Both the position numbers and the translations under genes were made by a program. Shown piece after piece: positions 24,201-37,036 of a stretch of DNA of 64,000 nucleotides; within the stretch, counting starts at the first letter, position 1; each line of letters opens with the position of its first letter. The stretch is taken from NCBI GenBank assembly GCA_010094045.1, contig ML986630.1, forward strand, positions 101,156 to 165,155, in the 5' to 3' direction. The notes under the pieces are model-generated. The model was not told the DNA's origin, made no database searches, and worked only from the letters and a program-made list of their open reading frames with translations. The DNA comes from Lojkania enalia. Its lineage: Eukaryota > Ascomycota > Dothideomycetes > Pleosporales.

Positions 24201-25690
24201 CTTCTACCTATATAGCTTCGCGCTCTTGCTCGCTAAAAGTACTAAAAATCTTGCCGCTGCGCAATTAACCATATAAAAGTTCTCTATCAGCCCTATATAC
24301 GTCCGGAGCAGTAAGTTCCAAGGCTTTTACAGTGGTTCTATCTAGCTTCTATCTTGCTTCTACGTTAGGGAGAATCTTGGTCTAAACTTCCTCGATATAC
24401 CCGAGGTAGCAGAGGTTTTCCTATTAAGTATAATTAGTAATTAGAAGCGCCCGCAGTTAGGGCTAGAGCGGTTTTCCATAACAATGGAAAGGTATAGAAA
24501 AGATTAACTAATACCAACTCAAATCGTGTATGCCCCTAAATCTTAGCCGAGATACACCTACATTTAGCGAGGGAGCCCTTAAAAGGACGAAAAGCAAATA
24601 AAACTCAGCTTCTTTATAGGATCACCCGCTATTTTTAGCGACCTAGATTCAGCCGGGTTATACTATTTAGGTTAGTTAATTTTTTCAATACCTTTCTATA
24701 GTTAGAGAAAACTACTCTAGTTAGAACTCTTACCTTATAGCATTTTGTAGCAAAAATTTTATGTAATATACTTAATCGTATACCCTATTTTAATGCCGGA
24801 ATATCTAACTAAAGATTAAATGCATGTATATAATCTCTATAGTAGAGAATCTACTTTAAGTTTCTTACTTTATATTCGGATATCGCGTATAAACGAGTCT
24901 ACCACCGGTTCTCGAAGTACAGGTCTCTAGATATTTGGTATTCTCGGATTTTGCAGTATATCTCGCTATTACCTAGTTGTTTTTCAAACGTGTACTCTTC
25001 GACAAGTGCAGTTTTTAGGTTATTGTCGAGATCTGGCTAAAAGTAAGAATCTATTTCTATACAGAGAAGGGTTTTTACCTATAAGATATAGATCTATAAT
25101 TTAGCGGCTGCCTGGATAGATATTTACAGCTGCTTTAATTCGGTGTTATCTATAGAGATATTCCAATTAGAAGCTAGCTGGAAAATCTAGCTCCGGGCAG
25201 TTACGTAGATCTAGCAATTGCTCGGCGGAAATTCCTAAAGTAGTAATAGCATCCTCGAGTTAATGCTGATTAATAATAATAGGAATACGACTTTAAAATT
25301 GCGAAATATCTTACTTATTCCCTGCCTTTAATAACGTCGTAAGTTTCTCGGTATACTTATTATCTATCTCCCTTAAACTTTTAGGGTTACATAGAAAATA
25401 TAATACCTCAACCTTTACTTAAGCGGCGCCTCTATACTTGAAGAGTCTCTCTACTACAATTCTCCGTTCTCGTTCGATAAATCGTGCTCGACGTATATTA
25501 GGGCAACTGTTAGGAATACGCAATACTAGTAAGAGAGTAGATAGCTTTATCTATCTTCCTCTTATAGTTTGTAGTACTAAATCTATTACTAGGGTCACGT
25601 GCTTTATACGTTCTATAGAATAATTATAGCCCCAGCTATATATATCGCTTTTCTCTTAGGAAAATTATAAAAGTAAGCATTTGTTTACAC
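21256..25690 (-). pseudogene. DUF3723 protein, RIP-broken (Starship-associated gene)
   Basis: Read on the minus strand, the frame gives YTEKLTTLLKAGNK and FQSRIPIIINQHQLEDAI (about 25,330-25,240), then CPELDFPASFQLEYLYRQHR (about 25,195-25,136; normally ECLHG.HR). It continues with IHDLSWY.LIFSIPFH (about 24,530), EVWTKILPNVEARWKLDRT (about 24,390-24,335), SEQEREAIWVEVLSISADRL (near 24,210), DCFKYNTAAFEDYIEQMVRF (about 23,757) and LSLFLDKLHDTNKQQYPEIT. A long Glu/Arg/Gln/Ala repeat region follows (about 23,420-22,060), then the C-terminal VTADGMNTILLIPELERDV near 21,500. DUF3723 is one of the genes repeatedly found on Starships; its biochemical role is unknown. The charged repeat is less RIP-altered than the rest, and the open frames on its opposite strand are shadows. 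Confidence 0.85.
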
Positions 25691-25750
25691 GTATCTTCTT
25701 CTAATTAAAAACGACCGCGACCCTAGCCCTCCGTTATACACCGCTTAAAA

Positions 25751-26790
25751 TGAGTTCCGTATAGAATAAGCGCCACACCTAAATTGATTTTAATATACTT
25801 AGCAGGCTTAAACGCTAACCTACAGACATAAATAGCGTTAGTAGTAAAAATACCACCCCCAAGCGTGATAAAACGAAAGCCTTAGGAAGGAAAAGACTCG
25901 ACACTCTAGATAAAGAAACTATAGATCCTAAGATAGGTTTAAAAGATTTTACACTTGTTAAAGCTGCTAAATCTAGGGTTAAGGCACACGAATATATAAG
26001 AACGAAATACAGTTCTCCTTAGGAAGACTATAAGAAATGCTGGGATCTCCGGCTCGGTGTTAAAGACTGGATTATTATAGCTGAACGTAGAGGGGCCTAA
26101 TCTAATACCGTCGCGGTAAAAAGTCGGCCAAATAATCTACTATTAAAGCTTGTCTTGGTAAAGAGGTTTAAAAGGCCTACTATTAAGGAAAACGTCCGCA
26201 AATTGCAGTAGGTATAGTATACTAATATTATATTAGCCCTGGAAGTATTTAGGTTCGAGCAGACTTCCTATATCGTTTTCGAATATATAGCTTATTCTAT
26301 TTCCTATATTGCTGGCAATCCCCGCCTTAATAAGATTCGACTGGCTGTAATACTTAGATAGGTATTACCTAGGAGTAATACCTTAAACTAAGCTACTAAC
26401 TAACTATAGTAGATACTTGCGGGGCTTGCGCATATTATAAAAGAAGGGTTTAAATATAGCTCGCTTACTTGTTTAAACATTCTTATTTATCTATATAGAG
26501 ACGTGAAAATTAGTTAGTAAACGTCTAGCGTTTTGGATCTCCGTACTAATAAAGCGTATAGTAGGCCTGGAAAATTGTTATACCCGCGCATCTAACGGCG
26601 CTTTCTAGTATATTAAAGCGCTAAGCTCTATTATTACGGAACTAATAAATGGATATATTAAAGAGGATAGAGCTATTAGTATTAACAATTTACGTCGTTA
26701 GCCTTCTAGCTCTAATACTATCGGCTTTCTCTCTAAGACGACTTCTGCTGCTTTAGTATTTAAATTAATTAAGGTATGTTAGAGATTAAT
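25751..26790 (+). pseudogene. Protein-kinase-like gene, RIP-broken
   Basis: From the ATG at 25,751 a frame reads KALGRKRLDTLDKETIDPKI (about 25,878), FTLVKAAKSRVKAHEYIRTK and WDLRLGVKDWIIIAERRG. It then gives VKRFKRPTIKENVRKLQ, FRFEQTSYIVFEYIAYSIS and, after a phase change, LTCLNILIYLYRDVKIS (about 26,477-26,520). The last two segments correspond to the hinge and the catalytic loop to DFG-like region of protein kinases, but the usual HRD and DFG motifs are not visible. It resembles a group of degenerate kinase-like proteins common in filamentous fungi, so it may be a pseudokinase. Exon limits are uncertain. It lies between DUF3723 (divergent) and the ferric reductase. Confidence 0.6.
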
Positions 26791-27259
26791 TTCCTGTACT
26801 ATAATCTAATATTCTCTAGTATCTATTGTTGTAACTTCCTTAGTAAAAGGATATACTTATAGGAGTAGTATCCTTCGCTACCGTTGGAACGTATATAGGT
26901 TATAAGTATCTGCTAAGCTAGATTAATCTCCTAGTTAGATATTTTCTATTTTATGAGTATGTTTTAAAATTAGATTAGCTCTTTTAGTACCTACTATAGT
27001 CGTAATATCTCCTACTATTACGGGACTATATAATATAGGGTACGTAATCTAGGTTTAGATCGAGTCTACTTAGTCTGCGATCCTAAGATAAGAAGATTAT
27101 AGCTGTAAAACCGTCTCTCGCTCCTTATATTACGTCTTTATATCTCGACCCTAACGAGCTAATACTATTATTACCGTTTATCGAGTATTACTACTAAATT
27201 AATTTTATACGTAAACCTTAATACGCATATAGCTAATTTTAGCACATAAAGTTCCTATT

Positions 27260-29290
27260 CCGGGCATCTTATAAGACCAGTTTTAGAATTCTCACTACGT
27301 TCCTAGTTTTGGCCCCCTACTTCATCTGGTTCTAACTCCTTTCTATTTTAACGTTCGCCTATTCTTCGCATGTAAATTAGACCTATAATATACTCTACTC
27401 TTTTATAGCTTTACCCGCACATTTTCTTGCGCTCTCCTTAATAGTTATCTATACCGCTATGGAAATTACGCAATTGTATGCTATTTCTGTAGGTGGTATA
27501 TTGCTTTTTTTTATACTTGTTAACTTCCGTCCTTATATAGAAGCATTTCTAAGGGCCGTTTCCCTTCCGGCATCTAAACACCTTACCTACCCGCGGATAA
27601 TCCACCGCCATCGATACTTAGGCCTCTAGAGTCGAGCCGACGTCGTTTTACAGTTGTTTTACATTACGGTAAATACATTCTGTATAGGCTTTAGATTTCC
27701 AGATATCTTAACAGCTAGGTTACGAGCCGCAAATCTCTTATTAATTAATATAGTCCCAAATTTTGCCGGCTCTTACCTAAGCTTTCTTGTAGATATCCTT
27801 AGAATTCTTTTAAGCATATATCGGCAAATTCATCGTTCTAGTAGGATTATATCAGTTTCGCTTCTAATCTTTCACGTTCTTACTATAATAGGAAGCCGAA
27901 ACCCTTTTCCTTTACAAGTAGCAGAGAATCTATAGGGTCTTATTATAAGCTATTCCTCTATTTTAAATTCTAAATAAGTTACTAACCGTATCTAATATTA
28001 TTTAGGGAGGATCTTTACTATTCCTTCTTCTACTCTCTAACTCTTTCCTCCGCAAATTTTTATACGAAATATTTATCCGCATCTACTAGGCGTTAGCAAT
28101 TATTTCTGCGTATTTAATTTGGCAACACTTGGAATTGAAACTACTTGTTCTATAAATTTATGCTTATATCTTTACAACGGCATTTCTTTTAATACTCCTT
28201 CTCTAAGGGTTTTTTATACATCGATTTTAAGCCCGTATCGCTTACTTCGAAGATACTATCAAGGTTAAATTAACCCTATCTCAACCTCTAAAAGTTAAAG
28301 CAGGGCAGTATATTAATCTCTAGATTCTATCGTTAAGCTTCTAGTCTATCTTTTAAAGTTACCCCTTTACTATAGCGTCTTGGTTAGATAGGGAGCAGGA
28401 TTCTTTAGATCTGTTTATTAAGCCTCGTAGAAAGATAACCTAGAAATTATTGCATCACCTTATACTTAGCTCTAATAGTTTACAGCCTTGCTTTAATAGT
28501 TTACTTCCCCGCCTAGCTCTATTTAGCGGGCTATATAGGATTAGCGTACTAGTAGGCGATTATAAGACTGTTCTTATAGTAGCGAGCGGTTCTAGTATAG
28601 TCGTATAGCTACTATACCTAAAACAGCTAGTATATAGGTATAATACTCGCAAGTCCTATACTCGCTGAGTATATCTAGTATAGTAATTAGAGACTAGAAG
28701 TAAGGCCTTAATCGTAAGTTGCTAAGCTAGAACTTATAATACTTAGAGACTAGGATTGTAGTATAATCTATAATTAACCAAGTTCTAAGAAACGACACTT
28801 TTTATATTAGTATCCTATTTCTAATACTATTATTGTAGTATACTAATATAGAGTAGATCCTTAGCATCTTAATATATATTAAATTAGGAGAAGCGCATTT
28901 GGTGACGATAATAAAAGAGGCGGATAAAGTGGGTCGACCTATTAATTTAGATAATAGGTCCGCGGATCTCGAGAATATTATAGAAGGAGTAGATACGGTA
29001 GAATCGCGCCAACTTGTTAACGTGTAGAATAGGTCTGTAGATCTTAAGATAATACTCTAAGAAGAGAGGGAGGAAAAATATATAAAAAGGCTATAAGAAG
29101 AGACGGAGGAGCGAAGAGAAATTCTAGTAACGGGTAAGATCTTATACGCTATGTCGTTTTTACGCTGCTAATCGTTTATAGTATTAGGAACTAACGAGTT
29201 ATAGAACCAACTGTAGGATATTATACGTCCCTACTTAGATAATCAGGTAAGGCTTCTCGAATTAGAGTATTAACCGGCGTAACTGTAAGG
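27260..29290 (+). pseudogene. Ferric reductase (FRE type), RIP-broken
   Basis: This is a membrane flavocytochrome that would transfer electrons from NADPH through FAD and haem to extracellular Fe(III). The open part 27,654-27,935 holds SYLSFLVDILRILLSIYRQI then HRSSRIISVSLLIFHVLTII, with His residues in the haem-binding helices. Later come KVKAGQYINL (about 28,292; FAD domain), SYPFTIASWLDREQDSL (normally HPFTIASW), LFSGLYRISVLVGDYKTVLI and VASGSSIV (28,589; NADP-binding, normally GSGI). The C-terminus is LDNQVRLLELEY near 29,236-29,271. Order and length (about 670 codons) match the full family. FRE genes are a known recurrent Starship cargo. The N-terminal limit is uncertain. Confidence 0.82.
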
Positions 29291-29949
29291 CCTGTTATAG
29301 AAAGGAGGATCTAGTTCTAGAGTAATTTTAAAAGTACTTTTTTATTTAGGGCTCAGTAATAGTCTAGCTAATATTCGGTATATATTTGTAAGAGATATTA
29401 ATATTCACATTCGTTTAAACCATTCTATAATACCGGTGAGGATACAGCTAAATTTCCGAAGATGGAAATTATACTTCTTAAAGATGCGTTAACTGCTTAA
29501 CACCTTTACCCGTCCTACTGTAGAAACGCCCTATTTTACACTTGTTATTTTCAATCGCAGATTCCCGAGGATATATTAGATAAAGAGAGAAATGGTTAAA
29601 ACGCGCCCCTATTTTAGCATTATATAGTTCCGAACATAAAAGGCTCGATAATCTTCGCCGGCCTTCTAACTCTAATACTATTAACTCATTTTACGAAATC
29701 TGACGCTCTCTAGCTAGAAAGGGATACTTAAAGGATTAGTATCTTTTATCTCCTCTAACATTCACGCAGGAAGCAGTTTTGGTAGTTTTCCCGTTATGTT
29801 AGAATTTACAGACGCTCTCTAAAGTGCTAGTATACTTGTTATCTATCGTTCTTAGCAACTTTTAAGGCTAATACAAGTCTAATTATATCTGCTAAAATTT
29901 ACGAGGCAGCCCTTACGTTTAGACGTCTAGGTTCCCAGATATAGAACCG
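29291..29949. other. No gene recognised
   Basis: RIP-altered spacer downstream of the ferric reductase. Short low-stop frames occur but match no family I know. Confidence 0.4.
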
Positions 29950-30845
29950 GTTCTATTCTTAGCCTACTGGTTCCTAGATCTGGTACCTCCTCCTTTTCTT
30001 AGCATTTAGATACCCTAAAACTGGAACTATAGAACTTAGACTTCGCTTAAGATCTATAATACAGTGTACTTATATTTACTTAACTTTATCCTAATAATTT
30101 AACTACGTTGAACTTCTTATAATATATATTAACCTGGACATTATAACCGAGAACTAGAAGTCCTATAGACCTAAAACGCCGTTAGAATAGGTAGAGTAAG
30201 CTCTCCTCTAAGCGAATTCTAAACTAATAAAGGCTATAGCCTAAATGGAACTACTACGCAGCGTCGAATTGTACTAGGGTTGTAATTAGATTAATTTGTT
30301 TCCGCTCTAGAATTGTAAAGCTGCTTTAGCGTATAGTCGCGGACAAGTAAGAAATAGTATACTAGCTTGCCTGGACTATAAAAGAGGAAGAGGACCCTTT
30401 GCTAAATATGTGATTCTAGAAGGATATCTAAAGGGATCCTGCTCCAATTATTATTATAGTGCCGAAGGAGCGTGCTGCAGCCTTTAAACTCGCAAATAAG
30501 AGTAAGCAGCTAAAAGTAAGATAGATACTAAGAATCCGAGCGATAGTAGCCTAAAGAGTATTAGGCCCTCTAGTACCCTAGCTAAGCGCTCTAGACGAAC
30601 TTATTGTTTAATATTACTTAAATTATCGGACGAATCGGCGAGTAAATCTGATATAAATAAGTAAATACATCCCCAGTCGTGCCTAACAGTATTAAAACTT
30701 AAATAGAAGGTTCGGAAGATATAGAGGAAGGTAATATATATATAGAAGCTCGCCAACCTATATAAGCGTATAGATAACTTACTAGAGGAGAAGGCAGATA
30801 AGCTTAATAAGAAGAGAACGAGTCTGCACAGCTCCTAAAGCAATA
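29950..30845 (+). pseudogene. DUF3716-like cysteine-rich protein, RIP-broken
   Basis: A frame at about 30,370-30,500 reads KRGRGPFAKYVILEGYLKGS then CSNYYYSAEGACCSL. This follows the fungal DUF3716 pattern (RGxGPFxxCVV...GxCxNCHYxxxGxRCS), with two Cys and a His changed to Tyr. Upstream (about 30,160) is RPKTPLE.VE.ALL, a linker typical before that module. Downstream is a short coiled segment, LANLYKRIDNLLEEKADKLN (about 30,750-30,810). The domain's function is unknown; the Cys pattern suggests metal binding. The gene lies downstream of the ferric reductase in the same orientation and may be Starship cargo. Confidence 0.6.
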
Positions 30846-30949
30846 GTAAATCTATTTTAAACTATAGTCCTTATTAAGCAAAGTAACTTAACGAGCTTAG
30901 GTCTCTAAGCTTAAATCTCTTATACTAGAAATATACATTTAATAGGTAT

Positions 30950-31350
30950 ATCTAGGCATCCGCTTATTATATCTTTCCGGGACGCCTCTCTAGGAAGACA
31001 AATCGTCCCAGGAGAGGAATTAGGCTCGGACACCTCTCTAGGAAGATAAGTCCAGGGACGTCTCTCCGGAGATATAAATCTGACTGGGACACCTCTCTAG
31101 GGAGACAAATTATCCGGGGAGGACTACTTAGTAAGAACTACTCGGCGAGGACTACTCAGCTAGGACTACTCGACTAGAACTACTCGACTAGGAGCCTCAG
31201 CATCCCTAGAACACCTTACTAGGTATATAAGCGTCCTAGAAGCCTTAGAGTCTCTGGAGCAACCTCCTGGATACTTTAGTATCCTCGGAACAGTTTCCTC
31301 GGCGTACGAGCGTTCTAGTTCCTTTAGAGTCTCTGGAACAACCTTCTAGA
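30950..31350. repeat. Degenerate short tandem repeats
   Basis: Two arrays of imperfect repeats lie side by side. The first is ggacacctctctaggaagac-like units about 40-55 bp apart (30,970-31,110). The second is gactactcggc/gactactcgac units of about 16 bp (31,122-31,195), followed by ctagaa/cctcggaac units. Probably minisatellites or remnants of a low-complexity coding tail. Confidence 0.55.
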
Positions 31351-32640
31351 CGAATAATTGTTAATTCTAGATGCAGGTTTGCTTAAGGAACACTTTTTCT
31401 TATCTAAATCTTCTTAATTACGTCTAATTTATAGTTTTATTCTGCGAAATATTTCAATACTAGAAACTTTAATATTCTATACTCTATATCCTGCTCTATA
31501 ATAATTAATACATTGTACTTTTTTGAATATAGTTGTAACCTACAGTATAAGCGTTTCCATTCGCTCTAAAATAGAGAAGTAGATATTATGTTGTATAACT
31601 AAGGCCCCTATTACCATTATCTCTTATTATTAGATAGAGCGAGTGCTTTAAGATCGGATCTATATAATTAAGCAGGGACCTCAGCATATAATATACTAAC
31701 GGGATTAAAGACCCGATCTTATCTCTAGATAAGAAAAGGGGTATAATAATTAATTAAGAGAACCTAATAAGATACTTCTTAAATCTATTAACAATACTAT
31801 AAAATCTAACATATATTATAATACTGTTAGAACCCAATTCGGGCACTAGTATAAAACGGTCTAAAATTAAAACTGGGTTATAAATAGCTAGCACTAAAAT
31901 AACTCCCTTAATAGCAATTTCTATAGCTTTTAACGGCCCCGAATATAACCCTCCTAATAATAGGTAGCTTAGCTATATCTCTAGTAACTAATTTTCTTAA
32001 ACTTATACTCTTCAAACCTAAGCTAGTACTTAGACTAAAAAAGAATTATACTAGCGCCTATATTCTAGAGGGTTATTTCTAGGACTTATTACCGTATATA
32101 AAAGCAACCTCTCCTAATTCCGCTGAGGCGCTCTAAAGGTTAGGGGGAGAAGTAGGTATCTAAACCTCTTCGAACGCCTGTAGCACTATTATACGCCCGT
32201 AAGAGTATCCTAAAGCTATCGCCTTCGGTATCTAAAATAGTATATAAGGCTTCTACTTCCTTAAAGCCTAGGTCTTGTCCAACTCTAGGTGTAGTTTCTT
32301 TCCTATCTACATCATTATCTAAACTAATACCAGTATAGCCTATACCCGAAAATAATCTAACACTTCCTATTCTAGATAGGTGGCTATTACAGATCGCCTA
32401 GAGTAATAGTACTATATAGCTGTTACCTCTTAGCTCGGACTAATCTTCTACAATCGCCCAGCTTCTTCGGACAGAAATCTAATTATATAATATTATATAG
32501 GAAATGCTGTATATAACTAAAACTTACTATTTATAAGCGGTTTAGAACTATAATCACCTGTTAGCTAAGGCGTATAGCTGGGCTACAGTATATAATAATT
32601 TAACCTCGGCTCTTAACAAATACTTGGAAGAGTACTCTCG
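31351..32640. other. No gene recognised
   Basis: AT-rich, RIP-altered. No convincing family on either strand. The right part may belong to the unknown minus-strand gene that follows. Confidence 0.4.
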
Positions 32641-34060
32641 ACTATCAGCCGAGAACTTGTTGTTGAAGATACAGCTAAAATGCGTTAATATATAGGTTAG
32701 TCATCAAATAATAAAGGCGTGCATCGACAACTAACTATAAAGTTAATCTTTCGGCTCGATAAGTTCGTGTTAAAGGACAAACAGAGATAACTTCTCTAGG
32801 AGAAACTCTCACGCCGATTTAGCGAAGAAAGCTAGGTTAAGTTTATAAGTATAGACTCCAACCCTAACGCCTCTATAATAAGTATAACAGTAGCATAACT
32901 TAAGCTGGAAGACTCGCTATTACCTTATTCTCTTAAGAGTTAGATGCAACCTAGATATAAAATAAGATCTTACTTATTAGGGCCTATAGTCTTATTCCTA
33001 TAATAATAAGAGACCTCTATACTACCCCTGAAATTGCTTAAATTTACGTTTCCGTCCTAGTAACAAGCTATCCCTTATTATACATACTCTCTAAAGGAGC
33101 TATTGTCTATTTTCCCCTTTAAGCTGATAAGGGTTCTTAAGTTTAAAGCGTACGTCTTTAAACTCTAGAACCTCCCTTAGCGCCTAGAGAAAGCGGAAAA
33201 ACTCTACCTCCTCTTTCTTACCTGTTAACGTCGCTACCGTAAACTTTATTATAAAACGCCTTAGCTGGGTTCTTCGTTTAGTATAGAGTATATAGACGAA
33301 GTCCAGTAAAATCGAGCGTTCAGCATCCTTAGAGTCTTCGAGATCTATATAAATCTTAATATTGTTAATGTATTAAAGCGCATTTCTACTAAGCAATTGG
33401 AGAAGCACAGATATATTACAACTCCATCCTAAGTAGCGTCTAACGTAGTAATTCTGGCCGTCCCAGTTGTAAAAATTTCTATTAATACTTAAGTCGTCTT
33501 CCTTATATTTAAGTCTAAGTGGCTTCGTACTATATATTAGACTTATAACTTCTTTATAGACCTGTTTATTAACCGTAAGAAGCTCTATACTACTCTCTTT
33601 AAGTCCCCGCCGAGGGAAGAGCCCTAAAAATAGAGGAAATGTGTACTTGTAAATTTCGTTTCGGATTTCCCCTGGAAGTTTAAGTAGCTTAGCCTATCTT
33701 TTAGGCAGTAATAGGTTGTAGTTGCTACAGTACTATTATTAGTCTCGTATATCTGTACGGACAAATGGCCGTCTATATTAATATCTACATATAAGCATCG
33801 CTGCATATTAGGCCTAGAGGGAATAGGGATATTTTTAAACGCTATGCTATAACTACGCCCTACGCTCCTATAAAAATAGCGGCACCGTGCTAAAGTAATA
33901 CTTATATTCCGCAATGTGTATTATCTCCTTAACACTTAACTTAGATATATATAATTGTTCTTTAACCGTCTGAGTGATTGCGGGGGTTCTACTAAGTAGA
34001 GGGCCGGGACTAGACTAAGTTTCTCCGTTGGGTCGTCCTCGCGTCTTTATTCTGCGTAGT
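32641..34060 (-). pseudogene. Unknown minus-strand gene, RIP-broken
   Basis: The core is the uninterrupted minus-strand frame 33,914-33,624 (CLYVDINIDGHLSVQIYETN, DRLSYLNFQGKSETKFTSTH). In the same frame it continues past stops through IEIFTTGTARITTLDAT, LVEMRFNTLTILRFI and SFSAFSRR.GRF.SLKTYAL, down to LNLAFFAKSA.EFLLEKLSL near 32,800. Upstream (about 34,050-33,920) a basic AT-hook-like KTRGRP and TVKEQLYISKLSVKEIIHIA are readable in another phase. I do not recognise the family. The long coherent frame argues for a former gene of about 450 codons, likely part of the same cargo. Confidence 0.45.
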
Positions 34061-35030
34061 GAAGGAGATCGTAAACTAAAATAAGAGGCAGATAGAAAGT
34101 GTAGAAGAAGATAGTAGGTAATTATAGAGTAGTAATTGCGAGCAAATATATAGACCTTTATATATACGACACGTCTAAGCTACTAATAATACTCTATATA
34201 TTACAGCGTGGTAGTAATACTGTTGTTAAGTTAGGATAGGATGGTAGTTTTAATTTAAAAGTTAGTGAGATCTATTTACGCCTCTAGATCTAATCAGCAA
34301 GCCTTAGCACGTACGCCTGAGCGATACTAATACTATAATTTAATCGGCTTATAGTAGTATATATTACAGCCTAACAGCATATAACACTATCTACTAATAC
34401 TAACAACTTGTTTATACTCCGAAGCTAGGGTCTAGATAATCTCTCGTCTAGAGACAGCAGCGCGTATCTTATAGTTTTTAGAAGTTATACGATGTTAGAC
34501 GTTGGCTTCTATAGTATTATTGCTGCTAAGAGACGGGATGCAGCTGTAGAGCTTGCTATTTAGACTAGGGGTTCGTATATACCTTATATGGTAGGCAGGA
34601 GAAAGGAAAGGAGCGCAGGATAGGTGAGTGTATATCTAGGATTTGGAACTAATACTTCCTAACAGGTACCCTATCTATAGTAGAGGAGTAGATGAGGCGG
34701 GCCGTTATATATTATAGACTCCATGTGGGAACTAACCGTATTAACATACTACCTAAGGCATCGCTACTTTTAAGCTTAAGTAGGCGTCATGTACAGGTTA
34801 AACTAATAAGCTATATTTACAAACTTCTTAGCATTCGTGCCTATCCTAAGCTACTTATAGGGGGGGGGGTTTAAAGGGCTTAATTATAACCCTATTTCTT
34901 AGCTAGGGGTTATGAATATAAAAGAAGCTTCTACCAACCCATCGTAAAACTATTTCCGTTCTCTCATCCTCGATTAATACCGTCTACTACTATATCTCCC
35001 TTTAAATCATCGCCCCACACGCGCCGATTA
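34061..35030. other. No gene recognised
   Basis: AT-rich spacer between divergently oriented gene remnants. It includes a run of nine G at about 34,860-34,868. The 60-codon frame there shows no family features. Confidence 0.45.
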
Positions 35031-35960
35031 AAGAGACCCCTTAAGATAGACATCTAAACGATTACACCTCAGGTTAAACGAGTGAAAATTGAACAACCGG
35101 CATATATAACCTTCCTACCTAACGAACTTATTAAGCTAATCTTTCTTCATCTTCTACCTTAAGTAATCCTATACTGCCTGAGGGTCTGTAAATCCTTCTA
35201 GTCTATTATATCCGGGAGCCCTCTAATCTAGGCTATACTATACCTTTCTCCTATATTAATAAATCCAAATAGTATATAGAAGATAAATCCCTTCCTAAAC
35301 TATATATTCTCCAACCTCCCTAAGCGAAGAGAAAAAGGCAGTTTTAAGTTTAATAATTTGGTTGATAGGTTTTATCTAGCTAAGCTAATACGCTATTATA
35401 TAACAACTAAGGGAAAGAGTGCTATTAAACAATCTCGCACCGATAAAAATACTAGTTAGAAGAGAATGTTGCTGGGTACACCAGGCTAACCTATCTACAT
35501 TCGCTTTATAAGAGCATTTGAGATGCCTAATAGTTATTATTCTACTAGTAAGTGGAAAGTTTATTATAGGGAAGGACTTACAATACTTAAATTCCAAGAG
35601 ATCTACGAAAAGTATAAGATATCGCAGTAGGGGTGACAGGGACGGTCTAATTAACAGATCTGGGAGTTTTTATATAAATATAAGACATTATAGATGGAGA
35701 ACAATACTAAAGTAGTAGAGTATAACTTAAAAGAGGTTAAACGACGCTGTAGAGACGTTAGTTTATAGTAAGATAATATAAGAATCTGGTATATAGATAG
35801 GGTTCCGCGCTTAAGAGAGATTTATTTACCTTAGGACCTGCTTAGAGATATAGATACTGATAATTATTTTGAGGACGAATAATACTATAGGTAGGAGAAT
35901 TAAGATACTACCTTAGCTAGAGCACAGAATATAAACAATACAATTATCTTATTCTCTAAA
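35031..35960 (+). pseudogene. F-box protein, RIP-broken
   Basis: F-box proteins are the substrate-choosing subunits of SCF ubiquitin ligases. The frame near 35,105-35,250 reads ITFLPNELIKLIFLHLLP then ILYCLRVCKSF.SIISGSPL, the LP..L...I...L core and the LRxxCKxF...I..SP..... half of the F-box. It is followed by NPFLNYIFSNLPKRREKGS (about 35,300). Downstream readable text extends to about 35,905, including the open segment 35,518-35,715. Stops fall at Gln/Trp positions. No C-terminal repeat domain (WD40, LRR) is recognised. The antisense frame over 35,385-35,597 is a shadow. Confidence 0.62.
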
Positions 35961-36559
35961 GCCTGGAGAGCATATTACCTAATACCTTAATAACCTGTAT
36001 TTTCCATTATTAAGTTCTATACGGGAGAAAGGAAGTTAAACAATTAGTAAAAGGATTTACTATAAGTAACTAAAGGAAGAGGTAAGTTAGTAGGACTAGG
36101 TTCGCGTCTATCATCCTTAGCTCTCCTATACCTTTACAGCAAGTTACGCTGACCAGGGAGATCTAACATCTATCTTCAGCTTGATACTAGGCGAGATAAG
36201 TATATACGCAGCCGGAATAATACAGCATTCTATATCTTATAGTACTACCTACCTATTTCTACCCAGGAGGTGGCGCTGTACACTTAACGATAGGGGAGGA
36301 TATATAATGTTAAGTTAGAAACTATAGTATTTAAACTTATTAAAAACTCTATTATCGTAGGAGCGCCAGGCTATAGTAATTAACTAGCGTTAGGGGTTCG
36401 AGTCTGCCTTATACAGTAATGGCGCGGATAGGTAGCTTATATAAAGAAGTAAGAGGGCGCAGGCTTATACGATCTCTCTCCTTCGCGAATAGACTCCTAC
36501 CTGCTATAGAAACGTGGACGAGGGGGCGATTATAAGTCCCACGTTACATCTCCTTAGCT

Positions 36560-37036
36560 AGTAGGAAGTATAGAGGAAGTGTATATTAAAAGCTGACGTA
36601 CTATAACGCTGAGGGTATTAAGGTCTACCTTATCTCTTATCGGCTAAGCTGAAAAGAAAGATATAAAGGAGCTTCGTACCTCGAGCAAATCCTAGGCCAT
36701 CCAATTCCCCTATTAAACTTTTCCACACCTCTTCCGCCAGAATATAGCTGCTTACTATACTCTCTTATTAATATGTTTAGCAACGCTTCTACTTACTTCA
36801 TCTTATCTTATATCTTCTATAATATTACAATCATAGCCCTTTTAGCTCTCTACTTCACTTTCTCGTCTGCTTCCTTATTTAGATTCTGGCCCACTTTCTT
36901 AGTTGCTTTCTCGTCTTCTTTAACTTTATTATTATTCCGGAAAACCCTCTTATATAGCTACGAAGAGGGTAAGTTGTTTTTTATTATTTTTGTTATACCC
37001 AGTATACTTACTATATTAGATAGGGCTAGGCACTAA
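36560..37036 (+). pseudogene. Small membrane-protein remnant
   Basis: The frame reads LEQILGHPIPLLNFSTPLPP (about 36,680-36,740) and then an open segment, 36,773-37,036, with at least two hydrophobic spans (IIALLALYFTFSSASLF; FFIIFVIPSILTIL). Membrane location is the only prediction. It may be the C-terminus of a larger protein whose start is not readable. Confidence 0.35.

Noticed and set aside
36355..36420. tRNA-like stretch containing ggttcgagtct (B-box-like)
   Set aside because: No acceptor stem or proper D and anticodon arms can be drawn; the match is limited to the B-box word in RIP-altered DNA.
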